From assembly GCF_005405305.1 (NCBI RefSeq), contig NZ_BJDU01000003.1, forward strand, positions 62,001 through 126,000: 64,000 bases of DNA. Reading direction: 5' to 3'. The notes below the pieces were generated by a model that saw nothing but the letters and a program-made list of their open reading frames with translations, was not told where the DNA came from and ran no database searches. The DNA is from Companilactobacillus formosensis (GTDB lineage: Bacteria; Bacillota; Bacilli; Lactobacillales; Lactobacillaceae). How positions within the stretch are numbered: the stretch's first letter is position 1; the number at the start of each line of letters is the position of its first letter. Of the stretch, positions 52,497 through 62,486 are shown one piece after another. The position numbers and the translations under genes were made by a program.

Positions 52497-53696
52497 ATGC
52501 AAACTTTATATAAAAATTTTGATTTATTTGATGGTTTGAAACCAGAAATTCAAAAAAATGCTTGGTTTATTGTTGATAGCGAGTCTGGAGAAATTGTTAA
52601 ATTAGGTTTTAAAGATGCGCCAGACTGCGAGAAAGTCGTTGATTTAAAAGGCAAGTATGTCATGCCTGGTTTGATCAACTCTCACTTTCACTTGATGATG
52701 AATCCAATTACTAATAAATTGGAATACCTGTCCGAAGCTGAAGTTACTTTTACAGCTTTGAATAACTTAAAAGAAGCTTTAAAAGCTGGTGTAACTTACG
52801 TTAGAGATTGTGGCTGTGCCTTTGATGTGGATATTAAATTGCGTCGTTTGCAAGAAGAAGGTCAACTTGGTGGCACCGAGATCGTACCTTCAGGACGTCC
52901 AATGTGTATCACCGGTGGACACGCTGACTTTACCGAAGGCATTGATGGAGAAACTACGTGGGGTCATTTAGTCGATTCATCTGATGAGATGCGTCATGCG
53001 GTTCGTCGTCAATTTAAATTAGGAGCAAAAAACATTAAAGTTATGGCAACTGGTGGTGTCATGTCTGCAACTGATCAAATCGATGATACTGAATTTTCAG
53101 TCGATGAATTGAAGACCGCCGTCGCTGAGGCTCATACAAAGCATATGACCGTTGCTGCACACGCTGAAGGTACGCAAGGGATTCACAACGCCATTATTGC
53201 CGGTGTCGATTCAGTAGAACATGGTTGTTTGATTTCTGACGATGATATTGACTTGATCAAAGAAAAAGGAATTTATCTAACTCCGACTGTCATTGCAAGT
53301 TACACCATTCCAACTTATGGTGAAGGTAAGTTGCCATCATACATGGTTGATAAAGCTAGAGGATTTTTGGATAAATTTTATGCTCGTATGAAAGTCGTCA
53401 ATAAGGCGGGCGTCAAATTGGCTTTTGGTACCGATGCAGGAACCCCATTTAATCGTTTTGCTGATACACCAAAAGAATTGGAATTATTAACTAAAGTTGG
53501 AGCCAGCAATGCCGAAGTCTTATTAGCTGCTACTAAAAATAGTGCTCATTTGTTAAGAATCGATGATAAGTATGGTTCCATTCAAGAAGGTAAAATTGCT
53601 GATTTTCTAGTACTTGATCATGATCCATTAGCCGATGTTAAGGCGGTTCAACAAGTTGATAAAGATGTTTATAAAAAGGGCGTTTTAGTAAAATAA
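52497..53696 (+). CDS. Amidohydrolase (imidazolonepropionase/prolidase-like)
   Basis: The 399-residue metal-dependent hydrolase carries the binuclear centre motifs: SHFHLMM (HxH), the Lys in KNIKVMATGGV, VAAHAEG, SVEHG and the Asp in FGTDAGTP. The Lys position suggests a carboxylated lysine as in Xaa-Pro or Xaa-Arg dipeptidase-type members. ATG 52,497 lies 9 nt from AGGAGG; ATG 52,491 is the alternative. The substrate is unknown. Confidence 0.85.
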   Translation: MQTLYKNFDLFDGLKPEIQKNAWFIVDSESGEIVKLGFKDAPDCEKVVDLKGKYVMPGLINSHFHLMMNPITNKLEYLSEAEVTFTALNNLKEALKAGVTYVRDCGCAFDVDIKLRRLQEEGQLGGTEIVPSGRPMCITGGHADFTEGIDGETTWGHLVDSSDEMRHAVRRQFKLGAKNIKVMATGGVMSATDQIDDTEFSVDELKTAVAEAHTKHMTVAAHAEGTQGIHNAIIAGVDSVEHGCLISDDDIDLIKEKGIYLTPTVIASYTIPTYGEGKLPSYMVDKARGFLDKFYARMKVVNKAGVKLAFGTDAGTPFNRFADTPKELELLTKVGASNAEVLLAATKNSAHLLRIDDKYGSIQEGKIADFLVLDHDPLADVKAVQQVDKDVYKKGVLVK

Positions 53697-53757
53697 ATCC
53701 ATTTCTCTAGAAATAATATCTTTGTTTGTTTATAATAAACAACATAAATAAACCAAA

Positions 53758-53793
53758 AAAGCTATGACAGAGCAGATTGTCATGGCTTTTTTT
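53758..53793 (+). terminator. Terminator after the amidohydrolase gene
   Basis: AAAGCTATGACA pairs with TGTCATGGCTTT (one G-U) and is followed by an unbroken T run. Confidence 0.85.
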
Positions 53794-53816
53794 ACGGTTT
53801 GAAGAGAGGTATTGAT

Positions 53817-55214
53817 TTGAAAAATTCTGTATCAACAAGAGTAAAGTTGTCCATCTTGGCGGTTGGTTTACTATCATTTACTGGTATTTTGATTGAAACT
53901 TCAATGAATGTTACTTTCCCAACTTTGACAAAAGAATTGAATGTTTCTTTGGGAACAGTTCAATGGTTAACAACTGGTTATTTGCTGTTAACAACGATTG
54001 TTATGAGTACGACGGCTTACGTTTTAAAAAAGTTTAATCCTTTGAAAATTTTTATTTTTGCGGCAACGCTTTGTCTAGTCGGTTCACTAGTTTGTTTTAT
54101 GGCACCTAGTTTTCCAATTTTAATGGCTGGTAGATTACTTCAAGCCGTGGCAACTGGATTGTCGACACCGTTAATGTTTAATTTGATTTTTGAAGAAATT
54201 CCACCTACAAAATTAGGCCTTTACACTGGTTTGGCAGGAGTTGTTATTTCGTTAGCTCCTGCACTTGGTCCAACTTACGGTGGTATCATTAATCGTTTAT
54301 GGACTTGGAGAGAAATCTTTGTTGGTGTTTTACCGTTGATTATTATTTTATTTGTTATCGGCTGGTTTACGATTCGTGGCAAAGCTTATGGTACAGAAGG
54401 AATTTCTTTTGATTACTTGAGTGTTGTTGGTTTGGCTATTATTTTTTCAGCTATTTTATTTACTTTTGATCAAGCTGGCAGCCACGGCTGGTTATCAAGT
54501 CGATTCTTACTGTGGGTAATTATTTCAGCAATTATTATCGCCATCTTTGCTCGCTATAATCAAAAGAGTCAGCGACAATTGATTGATTTTTCAATTCTAA
54601 AATTGCCAGTTTTAAGATTGAGATTGTTTGGTTATTTTAGTTTGCAATTCATCAATATCGGATTATCGTTTGTTTTGCCAATTTTTGCTCAAACAGCATT
54701 AAAATTAGATTCTGCTCAAGCTGGATTGATGCTTCTGCCAGGCTCGCTTATGGGGGCAGTTGTGGGTCCTATTGCTGGTCATCTATATGACAAAAAAGGC
54801 GCTACTTTTCCTCTGATGATCAGTGGAATTCTTTTGACGAGTGGCTCATTATTGTTTTGGTTCCAGAGCGAGAAATTAACGTTGTTGAGCATAACTTTAA
54901 TTTATATTGTAGTTAGATTAGGCTTTAATTTTGGCTTTGGACCATCATTATCTGACGGAAGTATGCAAGTGCAAGGACGTAAAAAATCTGATCAAAATTC
55001 TTTGTTTAGTATGATGCAACAGTACGCTGGTTCTCTTGGTACGAATGTGTTATCAGTTGTTATTTCGGCAGTGGCATTAACTAGTGGTACTAAAAATGAA
55101 GTACTAAATACTGTTTTAGGAACAAAAATAGATTTCATCTTGTTAACAGTGTTATCGTTGTGCGTTTTGGTATCAGTGATCTACGTTTATTATCGTTATG
55201 AAAAAGAAGATTAA
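53817..55214 (+). CDS. MFS drug exporter, DHA2 (14-TM) type
   Basis: The 465-residue carrier has about 14 helices. The N-terminus has the DHA2 pattern LIETSMNVTFPTLTKELNVS and WLTTGYLLLTTIVMS, and motif C-like GPTYGGIINRLWTWRE follows. The substrate cannot be predicted. Start TTG 53,817 follows GAGAGG by 7 nt; TTG 53,799 is an in-frame alternative. Framed by terminators, so monocistronic. Confidence 0.85.
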   Translation: MKNSVSTRVKLSILAVGLLSFTGILIETSMNVTFPTLTKELNVSLGTVQWLTTGYLLLTTIVMSTTAYVLKKFNPLKIFIFAATLCLVGSLVCFMAPSFPILMAGRLLQAVATGLSTPLMFNLIFEEIPPTKLGLYTGLAGVVISLAPALGPTYGGIINRLWTWREIFVGVLPLIIILFVIGWFTIRGKAYGTEGISFDYLSVVGLAIIFSAILFTFDQAGSHGWLSSRFLLWVIISAIIIAIFARYNQKSQRQLIDFSILKLPVLRLRLFGYFSLQFINIGLSFVLPIFAQTALKLDSAQAGLMLLPGSLMGAVVGPIAGHLYDKKGATFPLMISGILLTSGSLLFWFQSEKLTLLSITLIYIVVRLGFNFGFGPSLSDGSMQVQGRKKSDQNSLFSMMQQYAGSLGTNVLSVVISAVALTSGTKNEVLNTVLGTKIDFILLTVLSLCVLVSVIYVYYRYEKED

Positions 55215-55220
55215 TTAATC

Positions 55221-55253
55221 AAAGTCCTGTGAAATTGAAACAGGACTTTTTTA
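55221..55253 (+). terminator. Terminator after the MFS gene
   Basis: AAAGTCCTGT pairs with ACAGGACTTT across a 9-nt loop and runs into T6. Confidence 0.88.
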
Positions 55254-55329
55254 GTTGGTCGTAAACTGTTACAACAACTCCGTATTTGTTAAAATAGAGA
55301 TAGTTAATTTCGGTTTTATTGGAGAATAT

Positions 55330-57987
55330 ATGTCAAAAAATAAAAAATTACTTTTAATAGATGGAAACAGTGTCTCATTTCGAGCATTCTTTGCGATGCA
55401 CAATGTTTTAGATAAATTTGTTAATGGCGAGGGTATCCATACAAATGCTTTGTACGCCTTTAATAACATGTTGGAATTAATTCTAAAGGATGAAAAGCCA
55501 ACTCATGCCTTGGTGGCTTTCGATGCTGGTAAAACAACTTTTAGAACTAAGATGTTTGAAGAATACAAAGGAACTCGAGCTAAAACTCCTCAAGAGTTAA
55601 TGGAACAACTTCCTTTGATTCAGGAAATGTTGAATTATCGTGGTATTAAGACTTATGAGTTACCTGACTATGAAGCTGACGATATCATCGGAACTATGTC
55701 GCACAAAGCTGAATTAGACGGCATGGACGTGACGATTATTACTGGTGATCGTGATTTGACGCAGTTAGCTACTGATAAAGTAACCGTTAAAGTCAATGTC
55801 AAAGGGGTAACTGAAACAGAAAGCTATACTCCTGAACACGTTCAAGAAAAATTAGGCATCACACCTAAACAAATCATTGATATGAAGGGGCTAATGGGCG
55901 ATAACTCTGATCATTATCCAGGTGTAGAAAAAGTCGGTGAAAAGACTGCTATCAAGTTGCTCAATCAATATGGCAGTGTTGAAGGTATTTATGAACACGT
56001 TGATGAGATGAAAAAGAGCAAGTTAAAAGAACATTTGATCAATGATAAAGACAAAGCTTTCTTGAGTAAGAAGTTGGCTACGATTGGTTTAGAAGCACCA
56101 GTTGAATTGCAATTGGCAGATCTTGAATATCGTGGTGATAATCAGGAACAATTGATGCAATTTTATCAAAAAATGAATTTCAAGACCTTTTTGAGTAGAA
56201 TGGACATTCCTCAAGAAGACACAGCTGAGAAGTTGGCTGATATTAAGGTTTTGGAATTAAATGATGCAGCAGTTGAAAAAATTGTTAATAGCGATAAAGT
56301 TCATACCTTGATCGTAGAAGGCTTTGGTGAAAATTATCATACATCACCAATTATTGGTCTATTGATCTCTGATGGCGAAAATTATTATGGTACGACTGAC
56401 TTTTCAATCTTAGAGAATGCTCAATTGAAGGATTGGTTAGCCGATAGTTCTAAAGAAAAATACTTATTTGATAATAAAGCAACTATTGCTCAATTGACTC
56501 GCTATGGCTGTAAATTAAGTGGCGTTACTTTTGATATGTTGCTAGTAGCCTATTTGTTAGATACTAATGACAATAAACAAGATATTGGTCTAGTTGCCAA
56601 AAATTATGATATTAATTTGCCTTCTGAAGAAGAATTTTATGGTAAAGGTGTTAAAAAGGCTGTTCCAGAAGATGATAAAGTCTTGTTGAACTTCTTGGCT
56701 CAAAAAGCTCAAGTAATTAATTCTTTAAAAGACAAAATGATGTCTGAATTAAAAGACAATGATCAAGATAGTTTATATGATGAGATTGAATTACCATTGT
56801 CAATCGTTTTGGCAGAAATGGAAATTAAAGGTATTACGGTTGAAGTCTCAAGACTAAAAGAGATGGAGAATACCTTTGCTACTCGTTTGGCCAAGATCGA
56901 ACAAGAAATTTATCAAGAAGCTGGCAAGGAATTCAACATCAATTCTCCTAAGCAGTTAGGGGTTGTCTTATTTGAAGATTTGAAATTACCAGTTATTAAA
57001 AAGACGAAGACTGGCTATTCAACTTCAGTCGATGTTTTGGAAAAATTAAAAGATAAATCTCCAGTAGTTCAAAAAGTGCTCGATTATCGTCAAATCTCTA
57101 AGATTCAATCGACATACGTCGTTGGTTTGCAAAAATTTGTTCAACCAGATAATAAGATTCATACTATTTACTTGCAGACTTTGACCCAAACGGGACGTTT
57201 ATCATCAATTGAACCTAATTTGCAAAATATCCCTATTCGAATCGATGAAGGAAAACAAATTAGAAAAGCCTTTGTACCACAGCATGAAGACTGGGAAATC
57301 TTTTCAGCCGATTATTCACAAGTTGAGTTGCGTGTCTTAGCACATATTTCTGGTGACGAACACATGCAAGAAGCTTTTAATGAAGATTATGATATTCATG
57401 CTCACACGGCTATGAGGATTTTTGGACTTGATAGTACCGATGAAGTAACACCTAATATGCGTCGCCAGGCTAAAGCTACTAATTTTGGTATCGTTTATGG
57501 AATCAGTGATTACGGCTTGTCACAAAATATCGGCATTAGTCGTAAAAAAGCGGCAGAGTTTATTGCTTCGTATTTTGAACAATATCCTGGTGTTAAAAAG
57601 TACATGGATGATATTGTTAAATATGCTCGTGAAAATGGCTATGTAGAAACAATCATGCATCGTCGTCGTTATTTGCCAGATATTCATTCTCGTAATTTTA
57701 ATATTAGAAACTTTGCTCAAAGAACAGCGATGAATACACCGATTCAAGGTAGTGCTGCTGATATCATCAAAGTGGCGATGATCAACATGCAAAAGATGCT
57801 AGAGAAGGAAAATCTCCAAGCTAATTTATTGTTACAGGTACACGATGAAATGATTTTCGAAGCACCAAAATCAGAAATTGCAACTCTTGAAAAATTAGTG
57901 CCAAGTGTAATGGATTCAGCAGTTAAACTCGATGTTCCTTTGAAAGTGGAAACTGCCCATGGCAAAACTTGGTATGAAGCGAAATAG
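55330..57987 (+). CDS. polA: DNA polymerase I
   Basis: The 885-residue enzyme has a 5'-3' exonuclease domain (1 to about 290: LLIDGNSVSFRAFFA, LPDYEADDIIG). Its 3'-5' exonuclease domain lacks the usual acidic residues, as in other Gram-positive PolA. The polymerase domain has FSADYSQVELRVLAHISGD, the O-helix RRQAKATNFGIVYG and LLQVHDEMIFE. ATG 55,330 follows GGAG. It heads polA-mutM-coaE-nrdR-dnaB-dnaI. Confidence 0.97.
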   Translation: MSKNKKLLLIDGNSVSFRAFFAMHNVLDKFVNGEGIHTNALYAFNNMLELILKDEKPTHALVAFDAGKTTFRTKMFEEYKGTRAKTPQELMEQLPLIQEMLNYRGIKTYELPDYEADDIIGTMSHKAELDGMDVTIITGDRDLTQLATDKVTVKVNVKGVTETESYTPEHVQEKLGITPKQIIDMKGLMGDNSDHYPGVEKVGEKTAIKLLNQYGSVEGIYEHVDEMKKSKLKEHLINDKDKAFLSKKLATIGLEAPVELQLADLEYRGDNQEQLMQFYQKMNFKTFLSRMDIPQEDTAEKLADIKVLELNDAAVEKIVNSDKVHTLIVEGFGENYHTSPIIGLLISDGENYYGTTDFSILENAQLKDWLADSSKEKYLFDNKATIAQLTRYGCKLSGVTFDMLLVAYLLDTNDNKQDIGLVAKNYDINLPSEEEFYGKGVKKAVPEDDKVLLNFLAQKAQVINSLKDKMMSELKDNDQDSLYDEIELPLSIVLAEMEIKGITVEVSRLKEMENTFATRLAKIEQEIYQEAGKEFNINSPKQLGVVLFEDLKLPVIKKTKTGYSTSVDVLEKLKDKSPVVQKVLDYRQISKIQSTYVVGLQKFVQPDNKIHTIYLQTLTQTGRLSSIEPNLQNIPIRIDEGKQIRKAFVPQHEDWEIFSADYSQVELRVLAHISGDEHMQEAFNEDYDIHAHTAMRIFGLDSTDEVTPNMRRQAKATNFGIVYGISDYGLSQNIGISRKKAAEFIASYFEQYPGVKKYMDDIVKYARENGYVETIMHRRRYLPDIHSRNFNIRNFAQRTAMNTPIQGSAADIIKVAMINMQKMLEKENLQANLLLQVHDEMIFEAPKSEIATLEKLVPSVMDSAVKLDVPLKVETAHGKTWYEAK

Positions 57988-57995
57988 GTGATAAA

Positions 57996-58823
57996 ATGCC
58001 AGAAATGCCAGAAGTAGAAACAGTCAGACGAGGATTGATTTCTCAAGTCAAAGGTAAAAAGATAACTCATGTTGAAATTCGTTATCCGAAATTGATTACT
58101 GGGAATGTTGACCAATTTATTGAATTTGTAACTGGAGCGACAATCACTGATGTTGGACGTCGAGCCAAATTTCTGTTGATTCATTTGGATAATGGTTATA
58201 CAATTATCAGTCATTTACGAATGGAAGGTCGTTATAAGATTTCTAATGACCCGAGGGCAATCGATAAGCATTCTCATGCCATTTTTACATTAGATAATGG
58301 ACAAAAGATGATTTATAATGATGTTCGAAAATTTGGTCGGATGCAGCTTTGGAATACTGACGATTTAAGCAATAATAAGTCGATTCAAAAGCTTGGACCA
58401 GAGCCTTTGTCAAAAGACTTTACTTTTGAAAATTTGAAGCCTAGAATTATACGTCATCGTAAAGACGTTAAGACCGTTTTATTGGATCAATCAGTAATGA
58501 GTGGCTTGGGTAATATTTATGTTGATGAAGTTCTTTGGAAGGTAAAAATCCATCCTGAGACACCTGCCAATCATTTAACTGATGAGGATATTCAAAGAAT
58601 AATTGAGGCGTCTAACGAAGAGATGAGACAAGCTATTCAAGCTGGAGGTTCAACGGTTCGTTCATACATCGATGCCAATGGTCACAAAGGTAATATGCAA
58701 AATAGCTTGAAAGTTTATGGTAAAGAGGGAACACCTTGTCCAAGATGCGGAACAAAAATCGAGAAGATTAAAGTTGGCGGTCGTGGTACGCATTTTTGTC
58801 CAAAGTGTCAAATAATCAAATGA
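57996..58823 (+). CDS. mutM: Formamidopyrimidine-DNA glycosylase
   Basis: The 275-residue repair glycosylase removes 8-oxoguanine and formamidopyrimidines. It has the catalytic N-terminus PEMPEVETVRRG after Met, a lysine in GRRAKFLLIHL, VMSGLGNIYVDE, and a C-terminal zinc finger (CPRCGTKI with CPKCQ). It is 8 nt behind polA and overlaps coaE by ATGA. Confidence 0.96.
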   Translation: MPEMPEVETVRRGLISQVKGKKITHVEIRYPKLITGNVDQFIEFVTGATITDVGRRAKFLLIHLDNGYTIISHLRMEGRYKISNDPRAIDKHSHAIFTLDNGQKMIYNDVRKFGRMQLWNTDDLSNNKSIQKLGPEPLSKDFTFENLKPRIIRHRKDVKTVLLDQSVMSGLGNIYVDEVLWKVKIHPETPANHLTDEDIQRIIEASNEEMRQAIQAGGSTVRSYIDANGHKGNMQNSLKVYGKEGTPCPRCGTKIEKIKVGGRGTHFCPKCQIIK

Positions 58824-59413
58824 GTAAAATATATGGATTAACTGGTGGAATTGCTGCCGGAAAATCAACTATCTTAGATTTTTTTAAAACATATGGTTGT
58901 AAGGTTTATGATGCTGATCAAATTGCACGCCAAGTCGTTGAAGTCGGAAGCGTAGGCTTAAAACAAATAGCTGAAGAATTTGGTCAGGAAGTCTTAAATG
59001 CTGATCAGACATTAAATCGAAAAAAATTGGCTGAGATTGTTTTTTCAGATAGCGAACAATTGAAAAAGTTGAATAATATTACTAGACCTTTGATCAAAAA
59101 GAGAATTTTAAAAATAATTGCTGATACTAAAGCATCAGATGAAAATACTCTTTCTATTTTTGAGATTCCTTTGTTGTTTGAGGGTGGATATCAGCAGTAT
59201 TTTGACGGTATAATAACTATTTACGTTAGTGAAGAAGTACAGCTAAAACGTTTAATGAATAGAAATAATTTAACTAGAGAAGTTGCTCTAGATCGTATCA
59301 ATTCACAAATGTCGATGTCAGAAAAACGAGATCGAGCTGATTTTGTAATTGATAATTCGGGTGATTTGACGCATTTAGCTGATGAGTTCGATAAGCTGAT
59401 ATCGCAGCTTTAA
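58820..59413 (+). CDS. coaE: Dephospho-CoA kinase
   Basis: The 197-residue P-loop kinase performs the last step of CoA synthesis. Motifs: GLTGGIAAGKST (Walker A), YDADQIARQVVE and IFEIPLLFEGG. ATG 58,820 overlaps the mutM stop; the longer reading frame into mutM is not used. Confidence 0.95.
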   Translation: MSKIYGLTGGIAAGKSTILDFFKTYGCKVYDADQIARQVVEVGSVGLKQIAEEFGQEVLNADQTLNRKKLAEIVFSDSEQLKKLNNITRPLIKKRILKIIADTKASDENTLSIFEIPLLFEGGYQQYFDGIITIYVSEEVQLKRLMNRNNLTREVALDRINSQMSMSEKRDRADFVIDNSGDLTHLADEFDKLISQL

Positions 59414-59434
59414 TTTGGAAAAGAGGTTAGAATT

Positions 59435-59908
59435 TTGATTTGTCCACATTGTCATCATGATTCATCAAAAGTAATCGACAGTCGTCCTAGCGATGAGGGA
59501 CGTGCTATTAGAAGACGTCGTGAATGTGAATTTTGCGGCACTAGATTTACAACATTTGAAAGACTTGAGAAGGCTCCATTATTAGTAATTAAGAAAAATG
59601 GTAATCGTGAAGAATTTAGTCGGGAAAAATTATTGCGAGGAATCGTCCGCGCAGCCGAAAAACGTCCAGTTACTATGGATCAAATGAATGGAATTGTCGA
59701 TAAAGTTGAAAATGAAATTAGATCAACGGGTGAGAGTGAAGTACGCTCACAATTGATTGGTGAACATGTCATGAAAATTTTAGCCAAAGTTGACGATGTC
59801 ACTTATATTCGTTTTGCTAGTGTTTATCGTGAGTTTAAAGATATGAACAGTTTCATGAAAGAAGTTCAAGAAATGATGGCGAACGGAAAAAATATTGATA
59901 AGAAGTAA
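59435..59908 (+). CDS. nrdR: Transcriptional repressor NrdR
   Basis: The 157-residue regulator has a zinc ribbon (CPHC and CEFCG, residues 3-34) and an ATP-cone domain. It senses nucleotides and represses ribonucleotide reductase genes. The start is TTG, after GAGG. Its place between coaE and dnaB is conserved. Confidence 0.95.
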   Translation: MICPHCHHDSSKVIDSRPSDEGRAIRRRRECEFCGTRFTTFERLEKAPLLVIKKNGNREEFSREKLLRGIVRAAEKRPVTMDQMNGIVDKVENEIRSTGESEVRSQLIGEHVMKILAKVDDVTYIRFASVYREFKDMNSFMKEVQEMMANGKNIDKK

Positions 59909-59919
59909 GAGGTGGGCTT

Positions 59920-61275
59920 GTGTCTAATAATTCAACCGATAGTTTTACACCCTTAGTGGGATATTGGTGCCTACCTAGCGGACGTCTCAATGATGAGGAT
60001 CGTCACATTTTAACGGATTTATATTTGCCAATTTTAGGTACAGAAGCATTCAGTCTGTATCTTTTGTTGTGGGAAAAATTACCTAATAAGGAATTGATCA
60101 CGCAACGTAAACCACATGCAGAACTATTGAGTTTATTGAGCATTGACTTGAAAAGATTTTATGAAGCGCGTATTAAGTGTGAAGCTTTAGGATTGATCCG
60201 TACTTTTAGAAAAAAAGATGAATTAGGACCTTACTACGTCTATCAACTGTTTGAACCCTTATTACCAGATGATTTTTTTAAAGATGATTTGTTAAGTATC
60301 TTTTTGTATGAACAAATCGGTGATAAAAAATATCGTTTGTTAGCTAATAAGTACAGTCATTCAGAACGGATTCTGCAAAATTCTGATGAGATTACTAAGG
60401 ACTTTTTAGAAGTTTTCAAATTGAATAATGATGATTTGATCAATACGCCTACTGATGTAGAGAATATCCGTAGTGAATTTTCAAAGACGGCTAAAACGCA
60501 AAAACCAGTTTTGAATGAAAATGATATCCAACCGCTTGATTGGGAACTAATTTCCGATCGAATCCAACAATCATTCAAGATCAGTCCAGATAATTTATTG
60601 GAAAATCAAGATTTGATTATTAATTTGCATGCTTTTTATGGTATCGATGAAATGACGATTATTGAATTTATTGGTAAAACTTGTGATATCGTCAATAATA
60701 AAATTGATCCTGATCGTTTAAAAAAATCTATCCAAGATCGATTTGAGAAAAATGCCAACATATCTGTACGTCGACAACCAGAAACAAATGAGCCTGAAGA
60801 CGATGACACGCACAACTTTAATCGTTCGGATCAATTGATTTTGCAACAGGCTAAGAAATTAACTCCAGCAGACTTTTTGGCTGCACAAAAGCAAAAGAGT
60901 GGTGGCTTTGTTGGTAAAGTTGAAGCTAATGCTTTACGAGATATGGCGATGAAAGCATATTTGCCATCTTCTGTTATAAATATTATGGTTTATTATATTT
61001 TACAAAGTGCATCAGTTTTATCGACACCATTTTTGGAAACAGTGGCTAATGATTGGCGTCAAAATGGCGTTAAAACACCAGAACAAGCATTGCAACGAAT
61101 CACAGACTTTCAAAATCGTCCGCGTGGTAAAAGACGTTACAATAACAAAAATCGTAAAGTTGAACAAGCAACTGATTGGTCTAAAGTTAAGGCAAATATT
61201 CCTTCAGATAAGCAAGGGGATAATGGCAAGCAATTGCAAAATAGATTAAAACGATTAAGAAATAAGGATAAATAA
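59920..61275 (+). CDS. dnaB: Replication initiation and membrane attachment protein DnaB
   Basis: The 451-residue protein belongs to the Gram-positive DnaB (not helicase) family used with DnaD and DnaI to load the replicative helicase. It has two DnaB/DnaD-type domains: the winged-helix N-terminus (GYWCLPSGRLNDEDRHILTD) and a C-terminal YxxxIxxxW-like region (about 300-400). The tail is basic. The start is GTG. Confidence 0.93.
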   Translation: MSNNSTDSFTPLVGYWCLPSGRLNDEDRHILTDLYLPILGTEAFSLYLLLWEKLPNKELITQRKPHAELLSLLSIDLKRFYEARIKCEALGLIRTFRKKDELGPYYVYQLFEPLLPDDFFKDDLLSIFLYEQIGDKKYRLLANKYSHSERILQNSDEITKDFLEVFKLNNDDLINTPTDVENIRSEFSKTAKTQKPVLNENDIQPLDWELISDRIQQSFKISPDNLLENQDLIINLHAFYGIDEMTIIEFIGKTCDIVNNKIDPDRLKKSIQDRFEKNANISVRRQPETNEPEDDDTHNFNRSDQLILQQAKKLTPADFLAAQKQKSGGFVGKVEANALRDMAMKAYLPSSVINIMVYYILQSASVLSTPFLETVANDWRQNGVKTPEQALQRITDFQNRPRGKRRYNNKNRKVEQATDWSKVKANIPSDKQGDNGKQLQNRLKRLRNKDK

Positions 61276-61276
61276 C

Positions 61277-62185
61277 ATGGAAAATTTAGGAAATAGACTG
61301 GCAGAATATTTAAATTCAAAAAATTTAACGGAGGATTATCGCCGTTTACTTAATGGTGCACTGAAAGATCCGGACGTGCAGAAATTTCTCAAAGAAAACA
61401 GTGATTCAATCAATCCCAATGCTCTTTCTACGAGTGCTGCTAGTATTTATGAATTTTATAATAATAAGAATCATGCCAGCGAATTATCTAAAGGCTATTA
61501 TCCTAAATTGATCGTTAATAACCACAATATTGAAGTGGCTTATTATCCTAATGAAAAAACTCAAAACAAGGAAAAACGGGATCAATACGAAACAGGTTTT
61601 GTCTTGATGGATATGCCATCTGATATTAGGAGAGCTAAATTGGATGACTATGGTGGCAGTGGTCGCCAAGATGCATTAGGAAAAGCTCTAGACTTTATTG
61701 ACAATTATTTGAATCAAAAAAATTTTGTGCCTGGATTATACCTAGCAGGAGATTTTGGTGTTGGTAAAACGTATTTGTTGGGTGCAATTGCTAATGAACT
61801 GTTTAAAAATGATATTCATACGACGATGATGCATTTTCCAACCTTTGCAGTTGAAATGAAAAATTCAATCGGTACGAACAGTGTCTTAGCTAAAGTTAAC
61901 AAAATCAAAGGTGCTGAAATTTTGATGTTAGATGATATTGGGGCAGACTCAATGTCTAGTTGGATCAGGGATGAAGTTTTAGGAGTTATCTTGCAATATC
62001 GTATGCAGGAAAACTTACCAACCTTTTTCTCTTCCAATTTCTCAATGAAAGAATTGGAAAAGCACCTTGCTATCAATCAACGTGGCGAAGAAGAACCAGT
62101 CAAAGCAAAGCGTATTATGGAGCGGGTTAGATACCTTTCTAGGGAAGTGATCGTAACTGGTCCTAACAGAAGATTTGAAAAATAA
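61277..62185 (+). CDS. dnaI: Primosomal protein DnaI (helicase loader)
   Basis: The 302-residue AAA+ protein has Walker A LAGDFGVGKTYLLG and Walker B EILMLDDIGAD. The N-terminal domain (1 to about 100) contacts the helicase. It loads the DnaC-type helicase at origins together with DnaB and DnaD. It starts 1 nt after dnaB ends. Confidence 0.95.
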   Translation: MENLGNRLAEYLNSKNLTEDYRRLLNGALKDPDVQKFLKENSDSINPNALSTSAASIYEFYNNKNHASELSKGYYPKLIVNNHNIEVAYYPNEKTQNKEKRDQYETGFVLMDMPSDIRRAKLDDYGGSGRQDALGKALDFIDNYLNQKNFVPGLYLAGDFGVGKTYLLGAIANELFKNDIHTTMMHFPTFAVEMKNSIGTNSVLAKVNKIKGAEILMLDDIGADSMSSWIRDEVLGVILQYRMQENLPTFFSSNFSMKELEKHLAINQRGEEEPVKAKRIMERVRYLSREVIVTGPNRRFEK

Positions 62186-62214
62186 CTTGCATTTCTGAAA
62201 AATAAATGTTTCAA

Positions 62215-62457
62215 TAAAGCCATGAAAGATAACACTTCGGTTCTAATTCAGGGAGGGTACGATTACTGGAAGCTTACCCATTACTGGAGTTACCACTTTC
62301 ACGCAAAACTGTATAATGGTCGGTTACTTTATAACCAAATGAGAGAAAACTGTTATTTGTTGTACAGTTTTAAAGTGGGTGGAACCGCGTAGAAAATACG
62401 TCCCTGAAGTATGCACATATCGATTGATATGGATATACTTCAGGGACGTATTTTTTT
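62215..62457 (+). promoter_or_regulatory. T-box leader of thrS, candidate specifier ACC
   Basis: TGAAAG near 62,223 pairs with CTTTCA near 62,297 to close stem I. ACC (62,292-62,294), a threonine codon, lies just before the 3' side of that stem, matching the layout of the argS leader. The T-box GGGTGGAACCGCG is at 62,377-62,389. A long terminator stem built on ACGTCCCTGAAGTAT follows, ending in T7. Uncharged tRNA-Thr should switch thrS on. No separate promoter is obvious; the leader begins within 40 nt of dnaI. Confidence 0.88.
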
Positions 62458-62486
62458 GTTATCTAATACTTAGGAGGAAATAGTCT

